From: Micavibrio aeruginosavorus EPB
GTDB taxonomy: Bacteria > Pseudomonadota > Alphaproteobacteria > Micavibrionales > Micavibrionaceae
Reading direction: 5' to 3'
Length of the DNA: 64,000 nucleotides
Assembly (NCBI RefSeq): GCF_000348745.1
Contig: NC_020812.1
Location: forward strand, 1,621,444-1,685,443
In this document: positions 1-8,031 of the stretch, one piece after another
Layout: every line of letters begins with the position of its first letter
How positions within the stretch are numbered: position 1 is the first letter of the stretch
The notes under the pieces: model-generated
What the model saw: only the letters and a program-made list of their open reading frames with translations
What the model was told of the DNA's origin: nothing
Database searches by the model: none
Made by a program: the position numbers and the translations under genes

Positions 1-63
1 ATAAAAGCCCACGCTTTCTTTCAGGCTGCGGGATTTGGACAGGTCAAACAGGTCGTTAAACAT
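1..63 (-). CDS. N-terminus of a small membrane-protein-like gene (partial)
   Basis: The minus strand from 63 to the window edge reads open for 21 codons, MFNDLFDLSKSRSLKESVGF then Y. The start pattern (M-F, then F, a basic/serine stretch, then a hydrophobic onset at VGFY) is like that of the gene at 265-621, which begins MFGKVFSINQKTVMDAIMFF, so the two may be paralogues. An AAGG lies about 10 bases before the ATG and an AT-rich promoter-like stretch (TATAAAT on the minus strand) near 103-112. The rest of the gene lies outside the window and no function can be given. Confidence 0.45.
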   Translation of the reverse strand, partial: MFNDLFDLSKSRSLKESVGFY

Positions 64-203
64 TTTGCGAAGGCCTTTTTCAAAAATCAAATTGTGCGAA
101 GTATTTATACTTAAATGTTGCACCTGCGAAGTCAAGCAGAATCTTCTGAAAACGCCTTATTTTATTGAACTTTTGCCACCTCCCCTATCCTTCAGCATAA
201 GAA

Positions 204-228
204 AACCGGGCCCCGCGGGTGCCCGGTT
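204..228 (-). terminator. Intrinsic terminator of the 118-aa membrane protein gene
   Basis: An 8-bp perfect stem, AACCGGGC at 204-211 and GCCCGGTT at 221-228, is followed on the minus strand by a T-rich tract. It lies 37 bases after the stop codon at 265 and separates that gene from the partial gene at the window edge. Confidence 0.75.
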
Positions 229-264
229 CGTTATTCAGTCAAGTCACGTAACGTGACGCGCGTT

Positions 265-621
265 CTATTTGCGTGCGTCGAACGTGCTGAGCAATGCAAC
301 GGGGATCAGCCCCAGAAGCACACCCGTGGTCCAGGCCAAATAAATACCTGCGACCGCCAGGATGATTGAGAACACATCGCTGCTCAATCCCTTGCTCATA
401 ACGATACCGCTGGCCAGCAACAGCACGAAGGCTGAGCCGATCATCGTGTAAACAGATCCACCTTCGAAGAAACTTCCGGCTGCGCCATCAATGACGCCCA
501 TCATTCCCAAGACGTGGACCAACGTTGTTGAAATACCCACCAAGATCACCGTCTGTACGACGAAGAACATGATGGCATCCATCACCGTTTTTTGATTTAT
601 GCTAAAGACCTTCCCAAACAT
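265..621 (-). CDS. Small three-helix membrane protein, unknown function
   Basis: This 118-residue protein has three evident hydrophobic segments: about residues 15-45, 55-75 and 83-112. It has no recognisable catalytic motif. The start is supported by GGGAGG seven bases or so before the ATG. It lies 37 bases downstream of the HNH nuclease gene on the same strand and ends at a clear terminator, so the two may be cotranscribed. The N-terminus resembles the partial gene at 1-63. I do not recognise the family. Confidence 0.7.
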   Translation of the reverse strand: MFGKVFSINQKTVMDAIMFFVVQTVILVGISTTLVHVLGMMGVIDGAAGSFFEGGSVYTMIGSAFVLLLASGIVMSKGLSSDVFSIILAVAGIYLAWTTGVLLGLIPVALLSTFDARK

Positions 622-658
622 GACAACCTCCCTTCAAGGTTCTCTTACGCTTATGGGC

Positions 659-1228
659 TTACTGGTCTACAAGCTCTGTATCCCAGTAGAGAAAGTCGCC
701 CCAGCTTCTATGCAAGAAGTTTGGAGGAAACCTTCGCCCGTTTTCCTGGAGCTCGAATATCGACGGCTGTATGGGATCGGTCATCGGAAACATGCCACAC
801 TCGCGTGGGGTCATGCTGCCTTTGGCCAAGTTACATCCCTGACAGGCCGTGACGATATTGTCCCAGGTTGTACGTCCGCCCCGTGACCGCGGGATCACAT
901 GATCGAACGTCAACTCTTGCGTCCTGAAGGTATCGCCACAATACTGGCATTCAAACCCATCCCTCAGGAACACGTTAAATCGCGTAAAGGCCGGTGCCCG
1001 TTCCATGGGCACGTATTCCTTCAGCGCCAGAACGCTGGGCAGCCGCATCTGATGCGATGGCGAGCTGATCACGCGTTCATATTCCGACACAACGACAACG
1101 GATTCGCGGAAGATTGCTTTAATCGCGTCCTGCCACGACCAGAGTGAGAGAGGGAAATAACTCAACGGTCTGAAATCCGCATTCAGGATCAGAGCCGGAC
1201 ATTGTTCAAGGGGAGTTATAGCACTCAT
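659..1228 (-). CDS. HNH endonuclease domain protein
   Basis: The 189-residue product carries a complete HNH nuclease core: a zinc knuckle C94-x2-C97, the catalytic-type DHVIPRSRGG with H110, N124, and a second knuckle C129-x2-C132 followed by K. The N-terminal 85 residues look like the conserved extension of the stand-alone bacterial HNH family (LNADFRPLSYFPLSLWSWQD). Members cut nucleic acid with a single metal, but the cellular role of this stand-alone type is not established. AAGGAGTG precedes the ATG. Nothing nearby marks it as a phage or restriction gene. Confidence 0.9.
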   Translation of the reverse strand: MSAITPLEQCPALILNADFRPLSYFPLSLWSWQDAIKAIFRESVVVVSEYERVISSPSHQMRLPSVLALKEYVPMERAPAFTRFNVFLRDGFECQYCGDTFRTQELTFDHVIPRSRGGRTTWDNIVTACQGCNLAKGSMTPRECGMFPMTDPIQPSIFELQENGRRFPPNFLHRSWGDFLYWDTELVDQ

Positions 1229-1311
1229 GCAAACACACTCCTTCGCTGTGACGAAAGGGAGACCCTACGGGCGGGAGTGAGGAGAACAAAAAGGTCTCGC
1301 GCTTTGCCTAC

Positions 1312-1323
1312 ACAATATATTGT
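1312..1323. promoter_or_regulatory. Palindrome in the promoter region of the HNH gene
   Basis: ACAATATATTGT is a perfect 12-base palindrome about 85 bases before the HNH start, in the only AT-rich part of the interval 1229-1429. It could be an operator or overlap the promoter; the rest of that interval shows no gene. Confidence 0.3.
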
Positions 1324-1429
1324 AGGGCAAAAACACATTTTGCACAATTTTTTCGCAATCGAAGATTGATGCGTTGCGTCAATATGGTAAGACGCTTTCT
1401 TCACACGCAGAGCGGAAGAACGCCCGTCT

Positions 1430-2089
1430 TTAATGGCCTAAATGCGATTGCAGGAATTCCGAACCCGTTTCAATCGCGGCATCATCAATGCCATGCGCCA
1501 GATACGGGATCATCTTCCCTGTCACTGGAAACCCTTTGTTTTCAAGCGTCTGTAACGCCATTTGATAAAACCCAACGGGCACGACCGGGTCCATTCCCCC
1601 ATGCACCAGATGAATGGGCAATTTGCAAATTGCATCACCATTCAATCCATCAGCACCCGCTAATAAACCGGAATAAGCCAGCACACCGGCAAGCTTTTGC
1701 GCACGGCGCGGCGCAACATAAAGCGCCATCATCGTGCCCTGGGAAAAGCCCAGCAACGCGATATTTTCATCCTTCAGCCCGTAATGGTCCCGCTGTTCCG
1801 TAATAAAATCATCGACGATTTTCGCACTCTCTTTCACACCGCGCTCCATCGCCTCCTGCGTAAATTCGCGGATGGAAAACCATTGCCGTCCCATCGGGGC
1901 CATATCAAATGGTTGCGCGCCATCGGGTGATACAAAAACCGTATGCGGCAATTTTTCCGCCAGCACCGGGGCCAACCCCAGCAAATCCTGTCCGTCCGCG
2001 CCAACACCGTGCAACAAAATCACCATGGATGTCGGTGCCCCGCCCGCGGCAGGACCAAATGTGTAGGATTTCAATGCGGACATGGGCAC
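1430..2089 (-). CDS. Phospholipase/carboxylesterase family alpha/beta hydrolase
   Basis: A 219-residue cytosolic serine hydrolase of the carboxylesterase/acyl-protein-thioesterase type. Visible features are the oxyanion region LLHGVGADGQD (25-35), the nucleophile elbow GFSQG with S116, the acid D167 in HGGMDPVVP, and the base H199 in LAHGI. Length matches the family. The substrate cannot be read from sequence; relatives hydrolyse short acyl esters or lysophospholipids. It stands alone, with gluQ divergent beyond a repeat element. Confidence 0.9.
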   Translation of the reverse strand: MPMSALKSYTFGPAAGGAPTSMVILLHGVGADGQDLLGLAPVLAEKLPHTVFVSPDGAQPFDMAPMGRQWFSIREFTQEAMERGVKESAKIVDDFITEQRDHYGLKDENIALLGFSQGTMMALYVAPRRAQKLAGVLAYSGLLAGADGLNGDAICKLPIHLVHGGMDPVVPVGFYQMALQTLENKGFPVTGKMIPYLAHGIDDAAIETGSEFLQSHLGH

Positions 2090-2148
2090 ACCTGTTTTCT
2101 TGTTATGACGCCCCGCAATTTAGCACGGTGCTCCGATTTTTACACCCG

Positions 2149-2216
2149 TCATTCCGGAGAAAGCCGGAATCTTCAACCCTTATGGCGAAAAGATCCCGGC
2201 TTGCGCCGGGATGACG
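2149..2216. repeat. REP/BIME-like paired inverted repeat
   Basis: Two hairpins face each other: GTCATTCCGG...CCGGAATC on the left and GATCCCGGC...GCCGGGATGAC on the right, so that outer GTCAT and ATGAC ends are also complementary. The same plan appears at 35479-35587, and a single degenerate hairpin at 16929-16953. This is the form of a dispersed extragenic palindromic element. It sits just 20 bases before the gluQ start. Confidence 0.75.
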
Positions 2217-2235
2217 TCTCCATGATAATGCCCCC

Positions 2236-3114
2236 ATGACTGTCTCCCGCTTCGCCCCATCGCCCACCGGCTATCTGCATATCGGCCATGCCTGGTCCGC
2301 GCTGTTCAGCGCCGCCCACGGTACGATGATTTTGCGCATTGAGGACATCGACACAACACGATGCAAGGCGGAATTTGAAACCGGACTTTACGACGATCTG
2401 CGCTGGCTCGGCCTGACATGGCCGGAACCGGTACGACGCCAATCAGATCACTTTGCAGATTACCGCGCGGCGCTGGCGCGGCTGGATGATATGGGCCTGC
2501 TCTATCCCTGCTTCTGCACCCGCAAGGATATCCAGGATGAAATCGCCCGCGCTGATTCCGCCCCGCACGATATTGCAACGGGGCCGGAAGGCCACCTGTA
2601 CCCCGGCACATGCCGCCATCTCTCCGCCGACGACCGCGCGCGAAAAATGGATCTGGGCCAGTCCTACGCCCTGCGCCTGAACATGGATGCCGCGCTGGCC
2701 ACCCTCACGGCTCCGCTCACATGGCACGACCGCTATCGCGGCCCGCAAACCGCCACACCGGATATTTTGGGCGATGTTGTTCTGGCCCGCAAGGACACCC
2801 CCGCCAGCTATCATCTGTGCGTCACGCTGGATGACCATATCCAGAACGTGGACATTGTGACGCGCGGCGAAGACCTGTTCTACGCCTCACACCTGCATCG
2901 CCTGTTACAAAATCTTTTGGATTTAAATGTCCCTGAATGGGCGCACCACCCACTCCTGTTGGACCCGGACGGCAAACGCTTCGCCAAACGCAACAACGCC
3001 GTCACCCTGCACCATATGCGCACGGTTGAGGGAAAAAATCGGACTGACATCCTTACGCTTGTGCGGGACTCTCTACCAATTGACGGGCCGTGGCGCGAGC
3101 ATCTACCCACTTAA
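2236..3114 (+). CDS. gluQ: Glutamyl-Q tRNA(Asp) synthetase
   Basis: The 292-residue protein is a class I glutamyl-tRNA synthetase catalytic domain without the anticodon-binding half, as in GluQ (YadB). It activates glutamate and attaches it to queuosine at position 34 of tRNA(Asp). The HIGH motif is in FAPSPTGYLHIGH (6-18), the KMSKS-type loop is KRFAKR (247-252), and the zinc site is C92, C94, Y122 and C126. The last 62 bases overlap the 3' end of the convergent PAP2 gene, a long convergent overlap. Confidence 0.95.
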   Translation: MTVSRFAPSPTGYLHIGHAWSALFSAAHGTMILRIEDIDTTRCKAEFETGLYDDLRWLGLTWPEPVRRQSDHFADYRAALARLDDMGLLYPCFCTRKDIQDEIARADSAPHDIATGPEGHLYPGTCRHLSADDRARKMDLGQSYALRLNMDAALATLTAPLTWHDRYRGPQTATPDILGDVVLARKDTPASYHLCVTLDDHIQNVDIVTRGEDLFYASHLHRLLQNLLDLNVPEWAHHPLLLDPDGKRFAKRNNAVTLHHMRTVEGKNRTDILTLVRDSLPIDGPWREHLPT

Positions 3115-4138
3115 GCACCTGCCCAACACTCAGCCAGATAATCAGCGTGCTGATAATCGCAAAATATCCGTCAATGGCGTAATGCCATCCGAGGAATACA
3201 GACCCCACCATCACCAGCAGGAAATAAACGGTAAACAGAATACCCGTTTTACGCCCCGTGCCCCAACCGACCAGCACAAACAGGAAGGCCAGAGAGACGT
3301 GAAGGCTGGGCATCGCCGAAATACCGGAGAACCGTAAAATTTCTTTGCTTTCATACGCGTACCACAAGTAATCCTGCGCCACCAAATCCCAAACAGGCAT
3401 GGTTTTATTGGTTTCGCGCAGGAACGCCATCAACTCCGCGTACGGATTGGGACCGTCCACAACATTGCCGTAGAAACATGGCCCCACAGATGAAAACAAA
3501 AGCGCGAAAATCGTTCCATTGATAATCCAGACCAGAATATAGGTCAGGAAAAATTGTTCCCGCAACCGCGGACGTTTAAGCGAAAATGCCTGCCAGAACA
3601 GAACGGAAAACTTGGCAACAAACCAGATTTTGTAAAAGAAACTCAGGACCGAAACCATAATCCCGACACTGAAAACCGGGAATAAAATACGCCACGGATC
3701 AACACCAAAATGCAATGTTCGATCAATGTGTGAGAAAAGTTCATCGTACTTGAACGGAACGATTTCAGGGATCAAGCTTTTATAACTGGTAAACACCGAA
3801 AACATGACGGAGAACATCAAGACAATCGGGATACCCCGCGCCAGTCGCTGCGGGTTCAGGCAGATGCGCCGCAAATCCTGCAAAATGGTCAAGGTCAACC
3901 GCTTTGGCCGCAGCGCAATCATGATGTAAAAACTGCGCCAACTGACAATCCCCAGCGTAAACCAGATCACAGCCCAGTGCAGCGCCTTGGAATACATCAA
4001 CGTGTGAATTTCCAGAGGCCAGCCGTAAACACGCGCCAGGACCGCCCCGACAAGTATGTGTAAAGCCGCGATGGAGAGAATCCAGAGTGTCAGGCGATTG
4101 CCCAGCTCCTGCCGAAAACTATCAAACCAGCTTTTCAT
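3053..4138 (-). CDS. PAP2-superfamily membrane protein (second of a tandem pair)
   Basis: A 361-residue multi-pass protein with the C-terminal half of the PAP2 phosphatase/phosphotransferase site: MPSLHVSLAF with H280, and GWHYAIDGY with H319 and D323. This is the PSxH...HxxxD arrangement seen in the inositol-phosphorylceramide-synthase-like PAP2 branch. Likely substrates are lipid or isoprenoid phosphates at the inner membrane; this is inference. It follows the paralogue at 4122-5177 with a 17-base overlap, so the two should be cotranslated. Its 3' end overlaps gluQ. Confidence 0.85.
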   Translation of the reverse strand: MKSWFDSFRQELGNRLTLWILSIAALHILVGAVLARVYGWPLEIHTLMYSKALHWAVIWFTLGIVSWRSFYIMIALRPKRLTLTILQDLRRICLNPQRLARGIPIVLMFSVMFSVFTSYKSLIPEIVPFKYDELFSHIDRTLHFGVDPWRILFPVFSVGIMVSVLSFFYKIWFVAKFSVLFWQAFSLKRPRLREQFFLTYILVWIINGTIFALLFSSVGPCFYGNVVDGPNPYAELMAFLRETNKTMPVWDLVAQDYLWYAYESKEILRFSGISAMPSLHVSLAFLFVLVGWGTGRKTGILFTVYFLLVMVGSVFLGWHYAIDGYFAIISTLIIWLSVGQVLKWVDARATARQLVESPAQA

Positions 4139-5177
4139 CCATCGGCTCCTTTAACACCAGACCGCAAATCCACCAGATCAGGGCCGCAACCGCCGCCCCC
4201 AGATACCCATCCAAAGCATAGTGCCACGCCAGATGAACGGACCCAATCATGATTATGAACACAAAAATACCAAAAAACCATTGAACAAGCCGCCCATAAG
4301 AACGCGACAACAGAAAAAATAAAAAGGCGAGTGCCACATGCACGCTGGGCATCGCCGAAATACCTGACCCAATACCCGTGGCATTCGCTTGATAAGCCGT
4401 CCAAAGCATATCCTGCGTCTGCAACGCCCAAACCGGCCACCCACTCTCCCCCATACTATGGAAGTAATCCATTTGCGCCGCAAACGGATTGGGGCCATCC
4501 ACCAGATAACCGTAAAAACACGGCCCCCCGGATGACAATCCCATCGCCAGAACATTTCCGCAGATGACCCAGGTCAACAAAAAGGCCCAGAAAAATCGTA
4601 TCCGCAACACCGGGCGTTTCAGGTTAAACAACTGCCAGTACAGCACCCCGAACATCACCGCAAACCACAGATTATAAATCAGGTTGATAACGAAGGTGAT
4701 CGGCGAATATCCCAAAACAGGCTGGAGGATACGCCACGGATCGATTCCAAAATGAAGGGCACGATCCCACGCCGCGAATGTTTCATCCCACCGGTAATCC
4801 TGCACCAGCGGGATCATGGATTTCAGGCTGGTAAATGTTCCCATAAACAGGATGAAGGCAAAGAACAAAGGCGCAGCCGCCACCAGCATACGGCGGTTGA
4901 ACAGCATGCGCCGCAGATCCGCAATCAACTCCCGCGTCAAATGATCAGGGCGATCGACAATCATCATGCGGAAACCGCGCCACCCCAGAAACAGGCTGAA
5001 CAGCAAGAACGTCACCGTCACCACGGCGCGGGAATAAATGAACGGACTAAATTGATCCGCCGCCCCGAGATAAAGAGACAGCCCCCACCCCGCCACCGCG
5101 TAAACGGCAACGGCCAAAACCCACCCGGTAACAGCGGGGGCATAAGGCCAGAATTTATGCAGACGGGGAAATTTCAT
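4122..5177 (-). CDS. PAP2-superfamily membrane protein (first of a tandem pair)
   Basis: A 351-residue paralogue of the next gene. The active-site elements fall at identical positions: MPSVHVALAF with H280 and AWHYALDGY with H319 and D323. Hydrophobic segments run through the whole chain, and both proteins share a charged loop, HLTRELIADLRRM here. The pair arose by tandem duplication and has diverged well. An enzyme acting on lipid phosphates or lipid head groups is likely; the substrate is unknown. Confidence 0.85.
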   Translation of the reverse strand: MKFPRLHKFWPYAPAVTGWVLAVAVYAVAGWGLSLYLGAADQFSPFIYSRAVVTVTFLLFSLFLGWRGFRMMIVDRPDHLTRELIADLRRMLFNRRMLVAAAPLFFAFILFMGTFTSLKSMIPLVQDYRWDETFAAWDRALHFGIDPWRILQPVLGYSPITFVINLIYNLWFAVMFGVLYWQLFNLKRPVLRIRFFWAFLLTWVICGNVLAMGLSSGGPCFYGYLVDGPNPFAAQMDYFHSMGESGWPVWALQTQDMLWTAYQANATGIGSGISAMPSVHVALAFLFFLLSRSYGRLVQWFFGIFVFIIMIGSVHLAWHYALDGYLGAAVAALIWWICGLVLKEPMDEKLV

Positions 5178-5303
5178 CGGAGGTTGATTCTTTATGCAGA
5201 TTCAATATACTGTAGCTTAATGTGACATTGCCGCTTCAGGCAAGCCCACCCCGCCATTTTTCTTCACTCGCTACCTCAACATCCCACCTTAAGAGGTTAT
5301 TTC

Positions 5304-5633
5304 ATGGATCTTCTTCATATTGACGGCAAACCCTATGTGCTGGTTCCGATGCAGGAATACCGCAAACTGACCAACCGGGTGGATGAAGATGCGGCGGCGG
5401 ATGCAGCCCTGCCCGACGATGTCCTGAACGCCATTGCCGCGGGCGCTGATCACCCGGTCAAAATCCTGCGCCGCTTCCGCAAGATGACACAGGTTGATCT
5501 GGCCAAATTGGCCGACATGTCCCGTGCCTATTTGACCGAGATCGAAACCGGCCGCAAGCAAGGATCCATCCGCGCCATGCGCCAATTGGCGGATGCACTG
5601 AAGGTCAATCCCGGCCTGTTGCTAGCCCAATAA
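5304..5633 (+). CDS. XRE-family helix-turn-helix regulator
   Basis: A 109-residue protein. Residues about 52-105 form a lambda-repressor-like HTH (MTQVDLAKLADMSRAYLTEIE). The N-terminal 50 residues (GKPYVLVPMQEYRKL) resemble the small N-terminal domain seen in some antitoxin-like XRE proteins. No toxin gene adjoins it: the neighbour 3 bases downstream is the convergent nitrilase. AAGAGG lies at a normal distance before the ATG. It probably represses its own or another promoter; the target is unknown. Confidence 0.85.
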   Translation: MDLLHIDGKPYVLVPMQEYRKLTNRVDEDAAADAALPDDVLNAIAAGADHPVKILRRFRKMTQVDLAKLADMSRAYLTEIETGRKQGSIRAMRQLADALKVNPGLLLAQ

Positions 5634-5636
5634 GAA

Positions 5637-6473
5637 TTATACGGAAACCACGTTAAAATTCCGGTCATGACGAAGCGCGGGGATGGCACTCCGCGCTTTT
5701 TCGCTGTCGGCCAGATTGAGCGTGGCGGTGATCAGACCCGGCGCATCGCCCCCTTCGGCCAACACCTTGCCCCACGGGTCCACGACCAAAGAATGGCCAT
5801 AGGTCATCCGCCCGCCTTCATGCGTGCCGCATTGCGCCGCCGCCAGAACGAAGGACCCCGTTTCAATCGCCCGCGCCCGCAACAGGGATTCCCAATGCGC
5901 CAGCCCGGTCGGTACTGTAAACGCCGCCGGAACGGTCAAAATGCGCGCGCCACCTTGCGCCAGCGCGCGGAACAGCGGCGCAAAGCGCAGATCATAACAA
6001 ATGCCCATGCCGATTTTGCCAAACGGCGTATCGACCACAACGGCCTTGTCGCCCGGCACGATATGCGCGCTTTCACGGTGCGTTTCCCCGGTGGGCAAAT
6101 CCACGTCGAACAAATGGATTTTGTCGTAGCGCGCTGCAATGTCGCCGTTGGCGGCAAAGATGTAACCGCGATTGGCCATCTTATCATCCGCGACCTTCAC
6201 CGCGATGGACCCGACATGAATCCACACACCCAGATCCCGCGCGAGGTCGGAAAAATATGGTAAAGCCGGATGATCGCTTTCCGCCTTGGCGGATTTCAAT
6301 TTTTCCGTCGCCGGGAACCGCATGTGACAGGTGTTTTCCGGCGTCTGAATAAACTGCGCCCCATCCAATGCCGCCACGCGGATCATATCACCGGCGGTTT
6401 TCAGATTAGCGTCAATGTCCGGCCCGCTGGTCATCTGGACCAGCGCGACATTTAATGTTTCCGGCACGCTCAT
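5637..6473 (-). CDS. Carbon-nitrogen hydrolase (Nit/omega-amidase type)
   Basis: A 278-residue nitrilase-superfamily amidase with the complete Glu-Lys-Cys triad: E46 in TPENTCH, K118 in RYDKIHLFD, and C159 in GICYDLRF. The close fit to the Nit1/Nit2 branch suggests a deaminated glutathione amidase or omega-amidase, a metabolite-repair enzyme; this is family inference. Its start overlaps the grxC stop by 4 bases. The grxC-nitrilase pair is common in alphaproteobacteria and fits a link to glutathione. Confidence 0.9.
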   Translation of the reverse strand: MSVPETLNVALVQMTSGPDIDANLKTAGDMIRVAALDGAQFIQTPENTCHMRFPATEKLKSAKAESDHPALPYFSDLARDLGVWIHVGSIAVKVADDKMANRGYIFAANGDIAARYDKIHLFDVDLPTGETHRESAHIVPGDKAVVVDTPFGKIGMGICYDLRFAPLFRALAQGGARILTVPAAFTVPTGLAHWESLLRARAIETGSFVLAAAQCGTHEGGRMTYGHSLVVDPWGKVLAEGGDAPGLITATLNLADSEKARSAIPALRHDRNFNVVSV

Positions 6474-6727
6474 GCGGACAGGAGCTGGTCCAGCTCCCCT
6501 TTCGAATCCAGCGCATGCAGATCATCACACCCGCCAATATGCGCATCGTTGATGAAAATCTGCGGAATGGTGCGGCGGCCATTGGCCCGGCCCAGCATTT
6601 CTTCGCGCTTTGCATCGTCCTCATCCACTTTGTATTCGGTGAAGGACACGCCCTTGCGGGTCAGCAGGGCTTTTGCCCGGTCGCAATACGGGCAATACGC
6701 CCCGGAGTAAATCTCGACTTTTGCCAT
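6470..6727 (-). CDS. grxC: Glutaredoxin 3
   Basis: An 85-residue dithiol glutaredoxin with the CPYC active site (C12-C15), the cis-proline in RTIPQIF, and the glutathione-binding IGGCDDLHAL. It reduces disulfides and mixed glutathione disulfides in the cytosol using glutathione. It is translationally coupled by 4 bases to the nitrilase gene. In many relatives comF lies directly upstream; here a divergent hydroxylase gene lies between them. Confidence 0.95.
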   Translation of the reverse strand: MAKVEIYSGAYCPYCDRAKALLTRKGVSFTEYKVDEDDAKREEMLGRANGRRTIPQIFINDAHIGGCDDLHALDSKGELDQLLSA

Positions 6728-6791
6728 GGTTCGGTTTCCTCTATGTTAGGCCCTTAGATATAGCACGCTTAAACGGGTTTGACAGACCATC

Positions 6792-8030
6792 ATGACAACA
6801 AAACGACAAGCTTTTGATGTTGTTATCAGCGGCGCCGGGGTTCCCGGGCTGGCGCTGGCTGCCCTTTTGGGCCGGGCCGGGCTGAATGTGGCCATCATCG
6901 ACCCCGCCCCCATCCCCGCGCCGGACGATGTGGCGGATAACGCCCGCACCGCCGCCTTGATGCATGCCTCTGTCAACGTCCTGCGCGCCACCGGGGTGTG
7001 GGATGATGTGGCCCGCTTTGGCGCGGCGCTGGAAACCTTGCGGATTGTTGAGGACAGCACCGGAGGGAAAGACCGCGCCGTTACCGTTGATTTCCATGCG
7101 TCTGACATCGACCTGCCGTGGTTTGGCATCAATATGCCGAATGACCGCCTGCGCGCGGGCTTAGGACTTGCGTGCAACGATATTCAAAACATTACGTTCT
7201 TCATCCCCGCCCGCGTTGCCGATTATGCCGCCGATGACACGGGTATCAGCCTCACACTGGATGACAAAACACATTTACGCGCGCGCCTGTTGATCGGCGC
7301 GGATGGACGCAATTCCAATATCCGCACCATCGCAGGCATTGAATGTGATGAATTTGATCCGGGGCAAAGCGCCATCACGTGCCTGGTGCAACACACGCGC
7401 CCGCACGGCCATGTGTCCACCGAACATCACCGCCCCGGCGGCCCGTTCACCACCGTTCCCCTGCCCGGCGCGCACCATTCCAGCATTGTCTGGGTTGAAT
7501 ACGCCGATGACGCCGATGCGTTCATGCGGATGCGCAAAAATGAATTTTTACAGGCATTACAAGATCGCGCGGGTACTGCGCTTGGCACCGTCACGCTGGA
7601 CAGCGACCCGACCTGCTGGCCCTTAAAAATCATGCGGGCGCAAAAACTGACCGCGCCGCGCATGGCCCTGATGGCTGAGGCCGCCCACGTCCTGCACCCG
7701 ATGGGCGCGCAAGGGCTGAACCTCAGCCTGCGTGATTGTGCCGTTCTGGCCGAAGTCATCGTTGATGCCGCCCGTGTTGGCATTGATATCGGGTCGCGCA
7801 GTGTTCTCGACACTTACGAATCCCGTCGCCGCCCGGATATCGTCACCCGCGTTGCCGCGACGACCGGCCTGAACAAAATGGCCAGCAATGATTTTTCAAT
7901 CCTGCGCTATCTGCGCCGCGCCGGATTGAAAACAGTCGACAGCATTACACCACTGAAAAAATTCGCAATGAACGAAGGCGTGATGCCGGGATACGACGAC
8001 AGCCGTTTGGCACGCGGAGAAAACCTGTAA
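6792..8030 (+). CDS. UbiH/UbiF/UbiL-family FAD-dependent monooxygenase
   Basis: A 412-residue flavoprotein hydroxylase of the ubiquinone-biosynthesis type. The N-terminal FAD-binding GAGVPG is at 14-19, the NAD(P)H/FAD motif IGADGRNSNIR at 168-178, and the third motif AEAAHVLHPMGAQGLNLSLR starts at 295. In the third motif A-E replaces the usual G-D before AAH. It most likely hydroxylates a ring carbon of a ubiquinone precursor; which position cannot be told. It is divergent from grxC and convergent with comF, with a 1-base gap to the latter. Confidence 0.88.
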   Translation: MTTKRQAFDVVISGAGVPGLALAALLGRAGLNVAIIDPAPIPAPDDVADNARTAALMHASVNVLRATGVWDDVARFGAALETLRIVEDSTGGKDRAVTVDFHASDIDLPWFGINMPNDRLRAGLGLACNDIQNITFFIPARVADYAADDTGISLTLDDKTHLRARLLIGADGRNSNIRTIAGIECDEFDPGQSAITCLVQHTRPHGHVSTEHHRPGGPFTTVPLPGAHHSSIVWVEYADDADAFMRMRKNEFLQALQDRAGTALGTVTLDSDPTCWPLKIMRAQKLTAPRMALMAEAAHVLHPMGAQGLNLSLRDCAVLAEVIVDAARVGIDIGSRSVLDTYESRRRPDIVTRVAATTGLNKMASNDFSILRYLRRAGLKTVDSITPLKKFAMNEGVMPGYDDSRLARGENL

Positions 8031-8031
8031 T

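Noticed and set aside
35-256. Plus-strand ORF of 73 codons
   Set aside because: It runs across the promoter of the left-edge gene and the terminator at 204-228, has no ribosome site and no family resemblance.
5304-5633. Toxin-antitoxin module around the XRE protein
   Set aside because: No small toxin gene adjoins it; the neighbours are a PAP2 gene and a nitrilase.
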